In this document: piece by piece, positions 12,325 to 28,100 of the stretch
Numbering within the stretch: position 1 is the stretch's first letter
Layout of the letters: the number at the start of each line of letters is the position of its first letter
From: Apostichopus japonicus
Lineage: Eukaryota > Echinodermata > Holothuroidea > Aspidochirotida > Stichopodidae
NCBI RefSeq assembly: GCF_037975245.1
Contig: NC_092575.1
Coordinates: 28,979,341 to 29,043,340 of the forward strand
DNA length: 64,000 nt
Reading direction: 5' to 3'
Translations under genes and position numbers: made by a program
Notes under the pieces: model-generated
What the model was told of the DNA's origin: nothing
The model's input: the letters and a program-made list of their open reading frames with translations, nothing else
The model's database searches: none

Positions 12325-13124
12325 GCAAATTTGGAGATGACTCAAGCACACTTATTTGACAACAAGTGCACTTATTTGACAAGAATGTTGATAGCAAATA
12401 GTTCTTGACATTATAGTTCCAGTTTGTCATGTTAACAAACTGTGAAACTGCCAGTCCTTGGAACAAGTATAGAACATCTTGTAACTAAATTGTTTGTACA
12501 AAACTACTATCCTGAAATCCAGGAAATAAATAAATAGAGAACATTAATGATATTCACTGGCTGTCCATGACATAACATATTGGTCACCTCTCACTTTAGA
12601 TGACGAATGCAATAGTTTCACGAACATGCAAGAAATGCACTTCCATCATCATAAAGTTATGGCGTTATCATTTCTGTCATTTAACATCATCTTTTGGCAG
12701 TGATTATCACTAATGATTAAGAGACCTGATATGGTGAGTAAGGATACAGTAATGCATGCTATTGTAGAATAATTTCCCCAAGAAGAAGTACTGTCCTACC
12801 AACACACAGGCTTCAAGCAATGCTTACATGAGCAAGAAGAAAAATACCTGAGATCATTTCAATGGAGAGTGCTTTGAAATAATCAAACCAAATAGCCAAC
12901 AAAATATACATTGTCAATATGTATTTCACTCCTCTCACAGATATTTACTTTTCATATTGCTGTCAGCTTGTAGGCAATGCCTGGTAGTTTATAGGAGTGT
13001 TAAATGATTGAGTTAAACATATCCTATAGTTATAGACAGGTTTCTATGCTAAGGTGTGTAGTATCATCTTCTGTTGGTTACTGATGAGGTTCATTCCAAT
13101 GAAGTTGATGGTATGGAGGAAAGC

Positions 13125-13169
13125 TCACTTGATGATTTCTGAGGAGTTGAGACATAAATCTGCATGAAC
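13125..13169 (-). CDS. dgcr8: dgcr8 exon 16 (C-terminus and stop)
   Basis: The acceptor is AGATCTTTAG. It encodes [14 protein letters not shown] followed by TGA (13,125-13,127). The frame follows exon 15 in phase 0. The last residues are not conserved in the family, so this exon rests on the splice site, the phase and the prompt stop rather than on homology. Confidence 0.75.
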   Translation of the reverse strand, partial: VHADLCLNSSEIIK

Positions 13170-16100
13170 CTAAAGATCATATGTTAAATTCATCATAAAT
13201 ACCATTCTAATTACTACAGTGTTTGACAAGTTAACAAAAGCTGTGCACTTATATAGAATCAGTGTTTTTGTTCAGAAATATTTAATAGGTCTTTTTCCTT
13301 ATTATCGGCAACATTGATATATGGCTATTTACACAGCAGCCACATGATGTGAGACATCTTTCAAAAAACTTACATCATACAGACAGTATTTAGCAACCCC
13401 TTACTTGAGATAATTTGTTTTGCTAAAATTCTTATAAAGCTTTTGTAACTACTGGTAAAATATGTGACTGACAAACTGTGACTATTTCAAATCATAGCTA
13501 GGTTTAGTTCTTTACACTTCATTTAATTACATTTAACAAAGTAAACAACACATTGTCATTGGATACCACCCTTCATACAGATTCACATCAAACATCAAAC
13601 TCATATGTATATTCATATCACTGCTAGTTCACAATTTGAATAATAAATGGCAGGATTGTCTTACAAACCTAGAGCTTTATTTAGCATTCACTTCATCCAT
13701 GTTTTATTACTGGCAAGACAATTATGAAACATACCTCCAAGTACTTTATAGAGTTTTTCTTACATTTTGCTCAGCTGCAATATTTGCGCCGTAAGCTTTT
13801 CTCATCTCTTCCTTCAGCTTTGCCATAATTTTTTCGTTTGGTTTGTTCTTCGGTTTGTTGGACAACGCCAAAATTTTCTTCTCTTCTTCCTATTTGGTAG
13901 GAAATGGACAAAATTATATCGGTTAACTAGGTATCATGATTCTCCACGTACGGAGTTAGGTGTGTATCGGTTAACTAGGTATCATGATTCACCACGTACG
14001 GAGTTAGGTGTGTATCGGTTAACTAGGTATCATGATTCTCCACGTACGGAGTTAGGTGTGTATCGGTTAACTAGGTATCATGATTCTACACGTACGGAGT
14101 TAGGTGTGTATTGGTTAACTAGGTATCATGATTCTACACGTACGGAGTTAGGTGTGTATCGGTTAACTAGGTACAATGATTCTACACGTACGGAGTTAGG
14201 TGTGTATTGGTTAACTAGGTACAATGATTCTACACGTACGGAGTTAGGTGTGTATTGGTTAACTAGGTACAATGATTCTACACGTACGGAGTTAGGTGTG
14301 TATTGGTTAACTAGGTACAATGATTCTACACGTACGGAGTTAGGTGTGTATTGGTTAACTAGGTATCATGATTCACCACGTACGGAGTTAGGTGTGTATC
14401 GGTTAACTAGGTACAATGATTCTCCACGTACGGAGTTAGGTGTGTATTGGTTAACTAGGTATCATGATTCACCACGTACGGAGTTAGGTGTGTATCGGTT
14501 AACTAGGTATCATGATTCACCACGTACGGAGTTAGGTGTGTATTGGTTAACTAGGTACAATGATTCTACACGTACGGAGTCAGGTGTGGTGTTTTATCTT
14601 AAGATGACTATACAATGAAACAAACTAAAGAAAGGCTTGATGACCTTACCAAAGGCTACCTTAGGGTTGAAAGGTTCTCTCAAGGCTATAGTTATAAAAG
14701 CTAACATTTATTACATGGACGCCAGAATTAATTCCAAAGAGTGTAATTTTCATGCATTGTGGCCACTGACCTTCTATTTTATCTGGATCTCTTTTATTAT
14801 ATGGACTTTTTATTATCTGGACCACTTTCATCCTGACCATTTATCTGGACCTCAAGTATCCCAACCTTTTATTATCTGGACCTCTATTACCCTGATCATA
14901 TATTATCTGGACCTCTATTACCCTGATCTTATATTATCTGGACCTCTATAATCCTGATCTTTTATTATCTGGACCTCTATTATCCTGATCTTATATTATC
15001 TGGACCTCTATAATCCTGATCTTATATTATCTGGACCTCTATTATCCTGATCTTATATTATCTGGACCTCTATAATCCTGATCTTTTATTATCTGGACCT
15101 CTTTTATCCAGATCTTGTATTATCTGGACCTCTATTATCCTGATCTTATATTATCTGGACCTCTATTATCCTGATCTTATATTATCTGGACCTCTATTAT
15201 CCTGATCTTGTATTATCTGGACCTCTATTATCCTGATCTTATATTATCTGGACCTCTATAATCCTGATCTTATATTATCTGGACCTCTATTATCCTGATC
15301 TTATATTATCTGGACCTCTATAATCCTGATCTTATATTATCTGGACCTCTATTATCCTGATCTTGTATTATCTGGACCTCTATTATCCTGATCTTATATT
15401 ATCTGGACCTCTATAATCCTGATCTTATATTATCTGGACCTCTAAATCCTGATCTTATATTATCTGGACCTCTTTGATCCTGATCTTTTATTACCTGGAC
15501 CTCTATTATCCAGATCTTGTATTATCTGGACCTCTATTATGCTGATCTTATATTATTTGGACCTCTATTATCCTGATCTTATATTATCTGGACCTCTATA
15601 ATCCTGATCTTATATTATCTGGACCTCTATTATCCTGATCTTATATTATCTGGACCTCTATTATCCTGATCTTATATTATTTGGACCTCTATTATCCTGA
15701 TCTTATATTATCTGGACCTCTATAATCCTGATCTTATATTATCTGGACCTCTTTGATCCTGATCTTTTATTACCTGGACCTCTATTATCCTGATCTTGTA
15801 TTATGTGGAACTCTATTATCCTGATCTTATATTATCTGGACCTCTTTTATCCTGATCTTATATTATCTGGACCTCTAAATCCTGATCTTGTATTATCTGG
15901 ACCTCTATTATCCTGATCTTGTATTATCTGGACCTCTATTATACTGATCTTTTATTATGTGGACCTCTATTATCCTGATCTTTTATTATCTGGACCTCTG
16001 TTATCCTGATCTTATATTATCTGGACCTCTAAATCCTGATCTTGTATTATCTGGACCTCTATTATACTGATCTTTTATTATGTGGACCTCTATTATCCTG

Positions 16101-19100
16101 ATCTTTTATTATCTGGACCTCTATTATCCTGATCTTATATTATCCGGACCTCTATTATCCTGATCTTATATTATCTGGACCCCAAGTATCCTTTAATTCT
16201 TACCTGATTATTGTGACCTGGGATTCATAAAGTACTGCATCCTTATCTATCTATTGTCTAGTATTTCCAGACAAACTAGGTCTCATGTTATCCTGCTCAC
16301 CCTCTTTAAAGCTGTCTACCTCAGAGAAACATCCTGGTTCTGACATATATTCCTACTCAATATTTAACATTAACATATATGTATGTTTATTATAGTGTTT
16401 TGCATACCAAATCAACATAAATATAATAATATTGTCCAATAATGAAACTGAAAATAGTGTTATGAGAAGTGGCCAATGGTCAGCTTTCTGTTAGTGTTAG
16501 AAGATCTTACCTTTTTAGCTTTGCTGATTTCAGTCACCCCTTTACCATACATCTTGATAATGCCACCCCAAGTTGTAACTTTGGGGTAAATTTGCTACAG
16601 GAAAACAAAATATAAGAAGTCATGTTTCATATATGGAATGACAATTTCAACCAGTTTGTCATTTTGGTGTGCATATACTAGCCAAAAGATCATATTTTAG
16701 ACAAATGAGCTTTCATCTCTGTCCTATGATATCATATGGTACCCCAGCACAAAGACCCACCATATGCAATGTCCGTTTGGCTTACATACACAAATACACA
16801 TACATAGACCTTTTGGAGATTAGCAGATGTTGATTAGATGCATTTAACACTTATTGCTCAACTAGTTTGATCTCATGTATTTGCAGAGCAAGTACATTGT
16901 ACGGAACACACAACCAGTGTCAGTTTTGGAGATATGCATGTAATGTAATAGCACAACAGCAACTATTAACTTCTGTAGATATGGAAATTCAATGAAAAAG
17001 AGAGACAGCTTCCTGCATCAACCTATATATTGTTTATTCATAACAAACAAAATGCATTTACAAAAACAATAAGATAGCAGTCTCTAATGTGTACAATATT
17101 CACTCAATAGATGTCACTAAACGAATGCATTAGGCAGCCAAAGTTATTGTTTTTGAAAACTGAAGCAATATAAAGCCATTGTAAAGAGTACCTGCACCCC
17201 CCACCCCCTCCACCCTCAGAATAATATTCTATGTAAATATTAGAAGAATGATATCCTGATTGCCTGACTTTTAATATATAAAGAATACATAGTTCACATA
17301 ACTTTTATTTGTCTGTCAACAATTTGATGCTAGATCAACACTTGAACAGGCAGTTTGGTTTCATTGACTGTAGGACATGTAGTACCAATATTTAACATTC
17401 ATTAGCTGTTGGCACCAGCCTGGTGCCTAAAACAGTATATAACTATTTCATGGTCCACAACCATCTGTAATCACTCTTTCATGTTGTCTTACCTTTAAAA
17501 TTAGCTGTGCTCCAATCTGTTTCCCAGACTTGCTGTTCTTACATGGCCCCTGAAGATGTCATGAAATAATAACAATCATTTAAAGTTGTATTGACTATAG
17601 CAGCAGCAGAACAATGTTAGCCAGTCAGGAAATAACAAGAGCCCAACAGGCACTGCTGTACTATTGTAGTCTGGTTCCTTGCTTAGTGGAATATTTAAAT
17701 GTTGCATTTGGGGTGGACATAAAATTTTGGGCCCAACAAAAGTTTGGCCCCCAAATGGGCCCAGATGTACCAACTACTAACCAACAACAAAACTGAATTC
17801 CAAATTTGGATATTCTGATTTAGGTTGAAGAGTAATTGCAATTTTAAAATGTTGGCCCTCCCCCAAAAAATTGGACCTGATAAATATTTGCGCATAAATG
17901 GTCCCAAAAATAGCTGGCCTCAACAAACTGGCTCAAAAATGTCCGTATATGTCCGCAAATATTGAATGCCGAAACTTGTGAGCCCAAATGGTCCCAAAAT
18001 ATTTGGGTCCAAATCATTTGTCCCCAAATGCATTTGAGGTGGAAATATACTTTTGGCAGCCGGCGCGAAAATGGGCCTGAAATTTTTTTGGGGGCTAAGT
18101 GGTCACAAAAAAGTTAGGCCTACATGTACCAGCTATTGACCAACAACTGTAAACTAAGTTTGGCTACAATCTGACTTAAGGTTGCTGATTTATTGTAATA
18201 AAGATTTTTACGTTTGACTCCATAACCTTATTAATATTCATAAGGTCAGTACCAGAAACAATAGGGTGCACTTTCTCACTATAATACTGCTACACAGCAA
18301 GTATGACAAATATCCATCACTCCATTGTTGAGTTATCATGGACCAAATCACGTGTCACAGATGCACTCACTCACATACACCTGACTGCATAGGATACATA
18401 TAATGAAGGTATTGAGGCAAGCCACATTTCTCGGAGTGAAAATATTGTATGGGGTGTTTTAATGTATAAGAAAAATTGTATACCTGTTGTAATCAAAAAA
18501 AGTCATGGCCTCTTTGTCATGCATTTACTTGACTTTCTCAGTTCAGCATAGAATGCTAAAAGACTACAAATGTATGGCAAATGATTCTCAACACTGATTG
18601 TTACAACTTTTCATCTCCAAATATATGTGTTCTAGGAGAGCAGTAGCACTGGTATAGCAAGTGCATATCAGTTCAATATTTCTAGCCAGTTTCCAGTCAC
18701 ACCCACCACCCCCCCCCCCCCTCCTCATCCATGAATGAAAACTCAGCAGTCATGAATTCTTGATTTGCTTAATAAATTGTCAGACACTTTGTCAAACCTA
18801 CAAATTAGATTTAACAACCAGAGACTTGACAACCCTCCTAGTGGTTATTTGCCTGGTAACTAGGACAATCAAATCCAGCATTTAATTAGCTGACTAGTCG
18901 TATCTCTGTTATTTGCACCAGTAATGAAAGTCAGAACCTTTCAGTTTAATTGGCTGTTTTAACAGTTTGTCATCATGACAGGCTGAATGATAATGAGCTG
19001 TTGACCTTTGGTAAGGAGCCATTACCTCTTAAAATGACTATGATACAATGGCTTATACTCACTGTGACAGAGAATGGTCCTAAAGACATCGTGTAGCTTA

Positions 19101-22100
19101 AGGTGTGATGACCAGTAACTGTGACATTAAAGTTTAACTCCATGTCTTTTTTGCCGTGCATCCTAAAAGCAAGGTAACAAGAGGAATTAAAAGTTGCAAA
19201 GGTGGGGAAACCAGGTCCTTGCAATTAACCATTTCAAATGAAACTACTTTAAAGAATATAGGATTATTGAGTACAAATGTAACATTCTGCCACACTAAAC
19301 TCAATAATGATGTAATATCAAATTTTCTTATAACATTAATGACAACAATATATGTTTGAATTTGTGTACTTGCTAAACAACAGCAACATTTATACTCTTA
19401 GTAGATTTCACTGTATCTGAAATATACCTTTGTTTGTAATCCTGTAGAACACAGAAAGGCGAAAGATTCCCAGTCTTTAAGCAAAGGTCTGCCACTCTTG
19501 GATCATCAATACTGATTTGGTTGAAAAACTATAACACAGAAAAGCAAATATGAGCAGATTAGAATTCAAAGTCTGGAATGTTCCTTCATACTCATGCAGC
19601 GAGCCTGAGATACATGTAGCCATAGCACTGCTAGAGTGAAAATAGGTCTATCTTCAACTTGATAACTGCAGCTGTGGGCTAATGGGATACCCCTAGTCTT
19701 TGCCCGCTACAGTGGAAATAGGTCTATATTCAACTTGATAACTGCATCAGTGGGCTAATGGGATATCCCTATTCTTAACCCTGCTATCTTCAACTTGATA
19801 ACTGCATCAGTGGGCTAATGGGATACTCCTAGTCTTAGTCCTGCTATGATTAACTTGATAACTGCATCAGTGGGCTAATGGGATATCCCTATTCTTAACC
19901 CTGCTATCTTCAACTTGATAACTGCATCAGAGAGCTAATGGGATATCCCTATTCTTAACCCTGCTATCTTCAACTTGATAACTGCATCAGTGGGCTAATG
20001 GGATACTCCTAGACTTAGTCCTGCTATGATTAACTTGATAACTGCATCAGTGGGCTAATGGGATATCCCTATTCTTAACCCTGCTATCTTCAACTTGATA
20101 ACTGCATCAGTGGGCTAATGGGATATCCCTATTCTTAACCCTGCTATCTTCAACTTGATAACTGCATCAGTGGGCTAATGGGATACTCCTAGTCTTAGTC
20201 CTGCTATCTTCAACTTGATAACTGCATCAGTGGGCTAATGGGATATCCCTATTCTTAACCCTGCTATCTTCAACTTGATAACTGCATCAGTGGGCTAATG
20301 GGATACCCCTAGTCTTAGCCCTGCTATCTTCAACTTGATAACTGCATCAGTGGGCTAATGGGATACCCCTAGTCTTAGTCCTGCTATCTTCAACTTGATA
20401 ACTGCTGCAGTGAGCCTAACCATTCAATTTATTCCATTTATGGCTTCATTACAAATTCCTAATTGGTTTATATTGTCAAAATCCTAACACAGGACATACA
20501 TATAAACCCAACTCACAACACATATGTAGTAACCTGTAGCTTGTACATTTCTGAAACAACCAATCTTTAAATGTGCCAATAGGTTCGTCAAGTAAAATGA
20601 TATATAATGTATACATAAGTCATATATAATCATGGACATTTATTCCAACTGTCTCATATCTGTTGTAGTCAGATATGTTTATATATCTGTTCTATACTGT
20701 AGGTTAACTACATCCTAACTACAAAACAGAATTGTAGCCAGATATGTTTATATATCTGTTCTATACTGTAGGTTAACTACATCCTAACTACAAAACAGAA
20801 TTGTAGCCAGATATGTTTATATATCTGTTCTATACTGTAGGTTAACTACATCCTAACTACAAAACAGAATTGTAGTCAGATATGTTTATATATCTGTTCT
20901 ATACTGTAGGTTAACTACATCCTAACTACAAAACAGAATTGTAGTCAGATATGTTTATACATCTGTTCTATACTGTACATCCTAACTACAAAACAGAATT
21001 GTAGCCAGATATGTTTATATATCTGTTCTATACTGTAGGTTAACTACATCCTAACTACAAAACAGAATTGTAGTCAGATATGTTTATATATCTGTTCTAT
21101 ACTGTACATCCTAACTACAAAACAGAATTGTAGCCAGATATGTCAAAGAATATGAGTGATTACCTAAGCTGCTCCCAACCAATCAAACATTAAAAAGCTT
21201 ATATTATTATCTAATCCTACTTTATGTCAACTTTAAAAATAACTTCATTAAACTGATAGATAAGCACTGTCACAAAATTCATTAAATTAATCTCTACGTA
21301 TTAAACACATGACCAGTCACAAAATTGCTAAACAGAATATTAGTAATAGCACTGATAACATTTCATGTGTCTGTACTACATCCTACGAGCATGAATTTTC
21401 TTTGATGTTACTTTTATCAAATATCTCACCTCCATGCTGTTATCATCCTCGTTGGGTTTATTTTGATTCATGATACCAGGTAGAAGGATCTCCAGGGTCT
21501 CTTGAGCTAATTATAGAGGCAAGACAGCAAACTTTGAAGTGCTTATGTTGTTGATAGGTCAATGAGATTAGTATCCCTGGAGCTAATGTCATTTACTTAT
21601 TGATAACGTCTGACATTATATCTCATTGCATGTAATCTGATAAAGAACTCCCATTTTAGAGCCTAGGTAGAGACCAGATACCTCCAAATTGCAAGACTAA
21701 AATAAAAGTAAAACTGTGGTTCCTTTTGGTTTCTAAATTATAGTCAGAATATCCCAGATTATAGGAAGCTTACGAAACTCAGAGCTTCAATCTCAACGTG
21801 TAGAAACAATTTTGGAAAATTCACATTTCCAAACCAATGAAACTGATCCAAATCTAAAGATATCTCTCACACAGACTGTTTGGTTGGTCTGACCTGAAAC
21901 AGCTTCAGAATGGTGTGAATACACGTTTAGGCTATACATGCCGAGACAGACTGTTTGGTTGGTCTGACCTGAAACAGATTCAGAATGGTCTGAATACACC
22001 ATAGGCTATACATGCCCACACAGACTGTTTGGTTGGTCTGACCTGAAACAGCTTCAGAATGGTCTGAATACACGTTAGGCTATACATGCCCACACAGACT

Positions 22101-25100
22101 GTTTGGTTGGTCTGACCTGAAACAGATTCAGAATGGTCTGAATACACCATAGGCTATACATGCCCACACAGACTGTTTGGTTGGTCTGACCTGAAACAGC
22201 TTCAGAATGGTCTGAATACACGTTAGGCTATACATGCCCACACAGACTGTTTGGTTGGTCTGACCTGAAACAGCTTCAGAATGGTCTGAATACACGTTTA
22301 GGCTTCACATGCCCATACAGACTGTTTGGTTGGTCTGACCTGAAACTGCTTCAGAATGGTCTGAATACATGTTAGGCTATACATGCCCACACAGACTGTT
22401 TGGTTGGTCTGATCTGAAACAGATTCAGAATGGTCTGAATACACGTTAGGCTATACATGGCCACACAGACTGTTTGGTTGGTCTGATCTGAAACAGATTC
22501 AGAATGGTCTGAATACACGTTTAGGCTTCACATGCCCATACAGACTGTTTGGTTGGTCTGACCTGAAACAGATTCAGAATGGTCTGAATACACGTTTAGG
22601 CTTCACATGCCCATACAGACTGTTTGGTTGGTCTGAACTGAAACTTTAAATCACTTTTGATGATGTCATAAGGGCAAATCAACTGAATATTTTCTTTTAT
22701 GGTATTTCAATCATTTATTCACTTAGCAAAATGAGACAACATGTAGTTACCAGCTTTGACCTTGGCAGCTTTCTTATTCTGTGCCTGACCTCGGCCATAT
22801 TTTGTTCCATCCACAAACACCACTGCCTCAAATGGATAGTTGGAATTGTCTGGAAATAAATCAATAAAATTATGTTGCAAAAACAGGGGCTTCACATGGT
22901 CACACATGGTATTTCTCTCAATAATGTTATTTTGTTAACTTGTGTCCCAAGAAAGAATAATTTACCAGGTATTGAAGAGTAAAATAAACATGATCAAGCT
23001 CCTTGAGAGGCACTAATTATAACATTTAGTGCAGATTTTGCCCTACTTATAATATTTAGTGCAGTTTTTGCCCAAAGAAACTTAGTAGTTTTAGTATTTA
23101 ATGAACCCATAATTCTCAATATTGGTCTTCAAAATTCAATCATTCCAATCTATATTGCAAGGAAAAGCTAGAGACTAAATATATCAAAGTATAATAGTGC
23201 ATAAACTATTTGACCAATTATTAGGCAAAGTAATCAACTTTTGACATTCTTTTCCTCTTGACCACTTCTAGCAGAGACTCATCAATTGTTTGGGTAAGAG
23301 GAGTGCCATTCTCCAACTGTGGAGAAGATTCATTATGCAAAGTAGTGTAAATGGTTTGCTGATCTTTAAATGGCTGATTTGTATGTGGCATTCAATGCAT
23401 ACAATTAGCATATTAATGACCCAAACTACAGGCAACAACTTGTATTAACAAAAAGCATCACATGTCCATCCATGGGATAGACGAAAGAGTAATATTCCAT
23501 CATGGTATGTTAACATAATAAATACTGAACAGTCTGTAATAACATGGTTATCCCACAAAAGGTCATATTGTGTCTGACTTCAGCTAAAGCCTCAGAGAAA
23601 GTTTGGTGATTGAATTTTCAGAAAGGTAAATATTTACTTACTGCTCTCCTCAACTGTAAACTTGGGATGGACCCGGAGCACCTTTTGGCAATACTCATGT
23701 AGCACAGCAATAGGAGACTTATCCTGGATGTTCATAACTAACTCTGTTGAAAGAGAACACACATACATGTTAGAATAATAATCTACATAATTAAACTGAT
23801 CACCAGAAACCTTGGATGCAAAAAGATTATCTCAAACAAAGCACAGACCTTTAGTTCTTAGCAACCCCTAGTTATTTCAAAAGAAAAACAAGCTTTGTAC
23901 AGCATAGACTTCTCTCTGCACCATCTTTTGTTTGCACATATTGGTAACACAGTATGCAGGGAACTTTAATATCTGACTGGTGCCACCAGATAACAAATGG
24001 CTGTATAGGGACTGCCACCAAATAAGGGCTGGATGGGTCAGGTGGTAGAGTGCTGGGCTTGTCACCTAGAGGTCACCTAGTGGTCACCTTGAAGTCACTG
24101 ATTCAATTCCCATTCTAACCATCTATTTCTTTGTTCTTTTCCGCTGTTAATAATTTCTCAGTCAGTTTTCTGTTGTTCATGTATGTCATACTTTTTAAGA
24201 ACATAGGCAGTATACCTTAGTTATAATATCACTAGTTGTGAGCAGTATACCCCCACTGATACTAGCATTAGTTGTAAGCAGTATACCCTCACTTATACTA
24301 TCATTAGTTGTAAGCAGTATACCCTCACTTATACTATCATTAGTTGTTAGCAGTATACCCTCACTTATACTATCACTAGTTGTTAGCGGTATACCCTCAC
24401 TTATACTATCATTAGTTGTTAGCAGTATACCCTCACTTATACTATCACTAGTTGTTAGCAGTATACCCTCACTTATACTATCACTAGTTGTTAGCACTAT
24501 ACCCTCACTTATACTATCATTAGTTGTAAGCAGTATACCCTCACTTATACTATCACTAGTTGTTAGCAGTATACCCTCACTTATACTATCATTAGTTGTA
24601 AGCAGTATACCCTCACTTATACTATCATTAGTTGTAAGCAGTATACTCTCACTTATACTATCAATAGTTGTTAGCAGTATACCCTCACTTATACTATCAT
24701 TAGTTGTAAGCAGTATACCCTTACTTATACTATCACTAGTTGTAAGCAGTATACCCTCACTTATACTATCATTAGTTGTAAGCAGTACACCCTCACTTAT
24801 ACTATCATTAGTGGTAAGCAGTATACCCTCACTTATACTATCATTAGTTATTAGCAGTATACCCTCACTATACTATCATTAATTATCAGCAGTATACCCG
24901 CACTTATACTATCATTAATTATCAGCAGTATACATTAGTTATAATATCATTAATTATCAGCAGTATACATTAGTTATAATATCATCAGTTATTAGCAGTA
25001 TACCCTCACTTATACTATCATTAATTATCAGCAGTATACCTTAGTTATAATATCATTTGTTGTAAGCAGTATACCCTCACTTATACTTTCAATAGTTGTT

Positions 25101-28100
25101 AGCAGTATACCCTCACTTATACTATCATTTGTTGTAAGCAGTATACCCTCACTTATACTATCATTAGTTATTAGCAGTATACCCTCACTTATACTAGTTA
25201 TCATTAATTATCAGCAGTATACCTTAGTTATAATATCATTTGTTGTAAGCAGTATACCCTCACTTATACTATCAATAGTTGTTAGCAGTATACCCTCACT
25301 TATACTATCATTAGTTGTAAGCAGTATACCCTCACTTATACTATCATTAGTTATTAGCAGTATACCCTCACTTATACTATCATTAATTATCAGCAGTATA
25401 CCTTAGTTATAATATCATTTGTTGTAAGCAGTATACCCTCACTTATACTATCAATAGTTATTAGCAGTATACCCTCACTTATACTATCATTAATTATCAG
25501 CAGAATACCTTAGTTATAATATCATTTGTTGTAAGCAGTATACCCTCACTTATACTATCAATAGTTGTTAGCAGTATACCCTCACTTATACTATCATTAG
25601 TTATATAAAGCAGTTTGCCCTCACTTATACTACCATTAGTTTTTAAAAATTGCAAAACATCGATTGAGTCAATTCATTCTCATGACAACATAAGCTCTTT
25701 CACTTATTCTACATCATTAAGTAATGAGAAACACATACAAGAAATAACAAGACTACAAATTGAATATATTTCTCACCCTTTTTTGTACTTAGAGCATTTC
25801 CCTCCAAGTTTTGTACCTCAACTTCATAGGTTGGCACAGTGGGCTGAAATAGTTTATAGAGAAACAAACACACTGTACATGTTCTATATACTATGACAAT
25901 GTATAAAGTACACATTATGTACCTATTATGAGAAGCTATTAACATGCATAAAATACTGCACTGTACTTATATTGAGAAGCTATTAACATGAATAAAATAC
26001 ATACTAAACTATGTACACAAGATGTGTAATATAACTTTATCATTTCCATTTCACAGCAGGATGCCAAACAAGATGTGTAATATAACTTTATCATTTCCAT
26101 TTCACAGCAGGATGCCAACAAGATGTGTAATATAACTTTATCATTTCCATTTCACAGCAGGATGCCAAACAAGATGTGTATATAATTTTATCATTTCCAT
26201 TTCACAGCAGGATGCCAACAATATGTGTAATATAACTTTTATCATTTCCATTTCACAGCAGGATGCCAATAAGATGTGTAATATAACTTTTATCATTTCC
26301 ATTTCACAGCAGGATGCCAACAAGATGTGTAATATAACTTTTATCATTTCCATTTCACAGCAGGATGCCAATAAGATGTGTAATATAACTTTATCATTTC
26401 CATTTCACAGCAGGATGCCAAACAAGATGTGTAATATAACTTTATCATTTCCATTTCACAGCAGGGTGCCAAACAAGATATGTAATATAACTTTATCATT
26501 TCCATTTCACAGCAGAATGCCAAACAAGATGTGTAATATAACTTTATCATTTCCATTTCATTGCAGGATGCCAAACAAGATGTGTAATATAACTTTATCA
26601 TTTCCATTTCACAGCAGGGTGCCAAACAAGATATGTAATATAACTTTATCATTTCCATTTCACAGCAGGGTGCCAATAAGATGTGTAATATAACTTTTAT
26701 CATTTCCATTTCATTGCAGGATGCCAAACAAGATGTGTAATATAACTTTATCATTCCATTTCACAGCAGGATGCCAATAAGATGTGTAATATAACTTTAT
26801 CATTTCCATTTCACAGCAGGATGCCAAACAAGATGTGTAATATAACTTTTATCATTTCCATTTCACAGCAGGATGCCAATAAGATGTGTAATATAACTTT
26901 ATCATTTCCATTTCACAGCAGGATGCCAAACAAGATGTGTAATATAACTTTTATCATTTCCATTTCATTGCAGGATGCCAAACAAGATGTGTAATATAAC
27001 TTTATCATTTCCATTTCACAGCAGGATGCCAATAAGATGTGTAATATAACTTTATCATTTCCATTTCACAGCAGGATGCCAAACAAGATGTGTAATATAA
27101 CTTTATCATTTCCATTTCACAGCAGGATGCCAAACAAGATGTGTAATATAACTTTTATCATTTCCATTTCATTGCAGGATGCCAAACAAGATGTGTAATA
27201 TAACTTTATCATTTCCATTTCACAGCAGGATGCCAATAAGATGTGTAATATAACTTTTATCATTTCCATTTCATTGCAGGATGCCAAACAAGATGTGTAA
27301 TATAACTTTATCATTTCCATTTCACAGCAGGATGCCAATAAGATGTGTAATATAACTTTCATCATTTCCATTTCATTGCAGGATGCCAAACAAGATCTGT
27401 AATATAACTTTATCATTTCCATTTCATTGCAGGATGCCAACAAGATCTGTAATATAACTTTATCATTTCCATTTCATTGCAGGATGCCAACAACACCAAC
27501 TTGGCAATTGTTTTGCCGAAATATCACTTGTTTAGTGCTATGATTTGGGTAAGGGTTAAAAGGTTCTTGTGGGAGAGGCTTTGGTGCAACAAAAGAGCTT
27601 CTTCAATACAATAATGCAAATTATAAAACTTACTGGCTTATATATTTACGAGTGGCCCACTTACCTGTTTCCCCACAACCTATGCACCACATTCTACCGT
27701 GTCTAGAATGCCCTGGTAAACTTTTAACACTGTACACCCTCACTGGCCCTAATGGCCTTCCTTCATTTTTCTACCCACAAAGTGTCTCACTGTGTTTTTG
27801 GGAGTTAGGAAAATTTTCGCGAAATTTGCCCGAAATACCTTGGATTTATACTCTAGAAGTTTCCTATCAGGACTTCTGCACTTCCAAGGATCTTTTCTAG
27901 CCTGATAAGTATCCTTTTCTTGTAGTGAAGGGTGTTTTTGGGGGCTGTTTCTAGACACTGTAGAATGTGGTGCATAGGTTGTGGGGAGACAGGTAAGTGG
28001 GGAACGAAGTAAATATTGTAAAACAGAGTGAATTAGCTCTCACTCGCATAATTAGTTTACTGCTCTGTAAGGATGCTTTAAAACACATGCAGTGACTGTA

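Noticed and set aside
13767-14618. 283-codon plus-strand open frame with a repeated [16 protein letters not shown] peptide
   Set aside because: The 48-bp period is divisible by three and the unit lacks stops, so the frame is an artefact of the minisatellite inside a dgcr8 intron.
24028-24120. functional tRNA gene
   Set aside because: The arm between anticodon and T stem contains a duplicated GGTCACCTAG segment and the acceptor stem does not pair well.
24238-24882. 214-codon frame of repeated [12 protein letters not shown]
   Set aside because: A 36-bp intronic minisatellite read in frame; there is no start context or non-repeat coding sequence.
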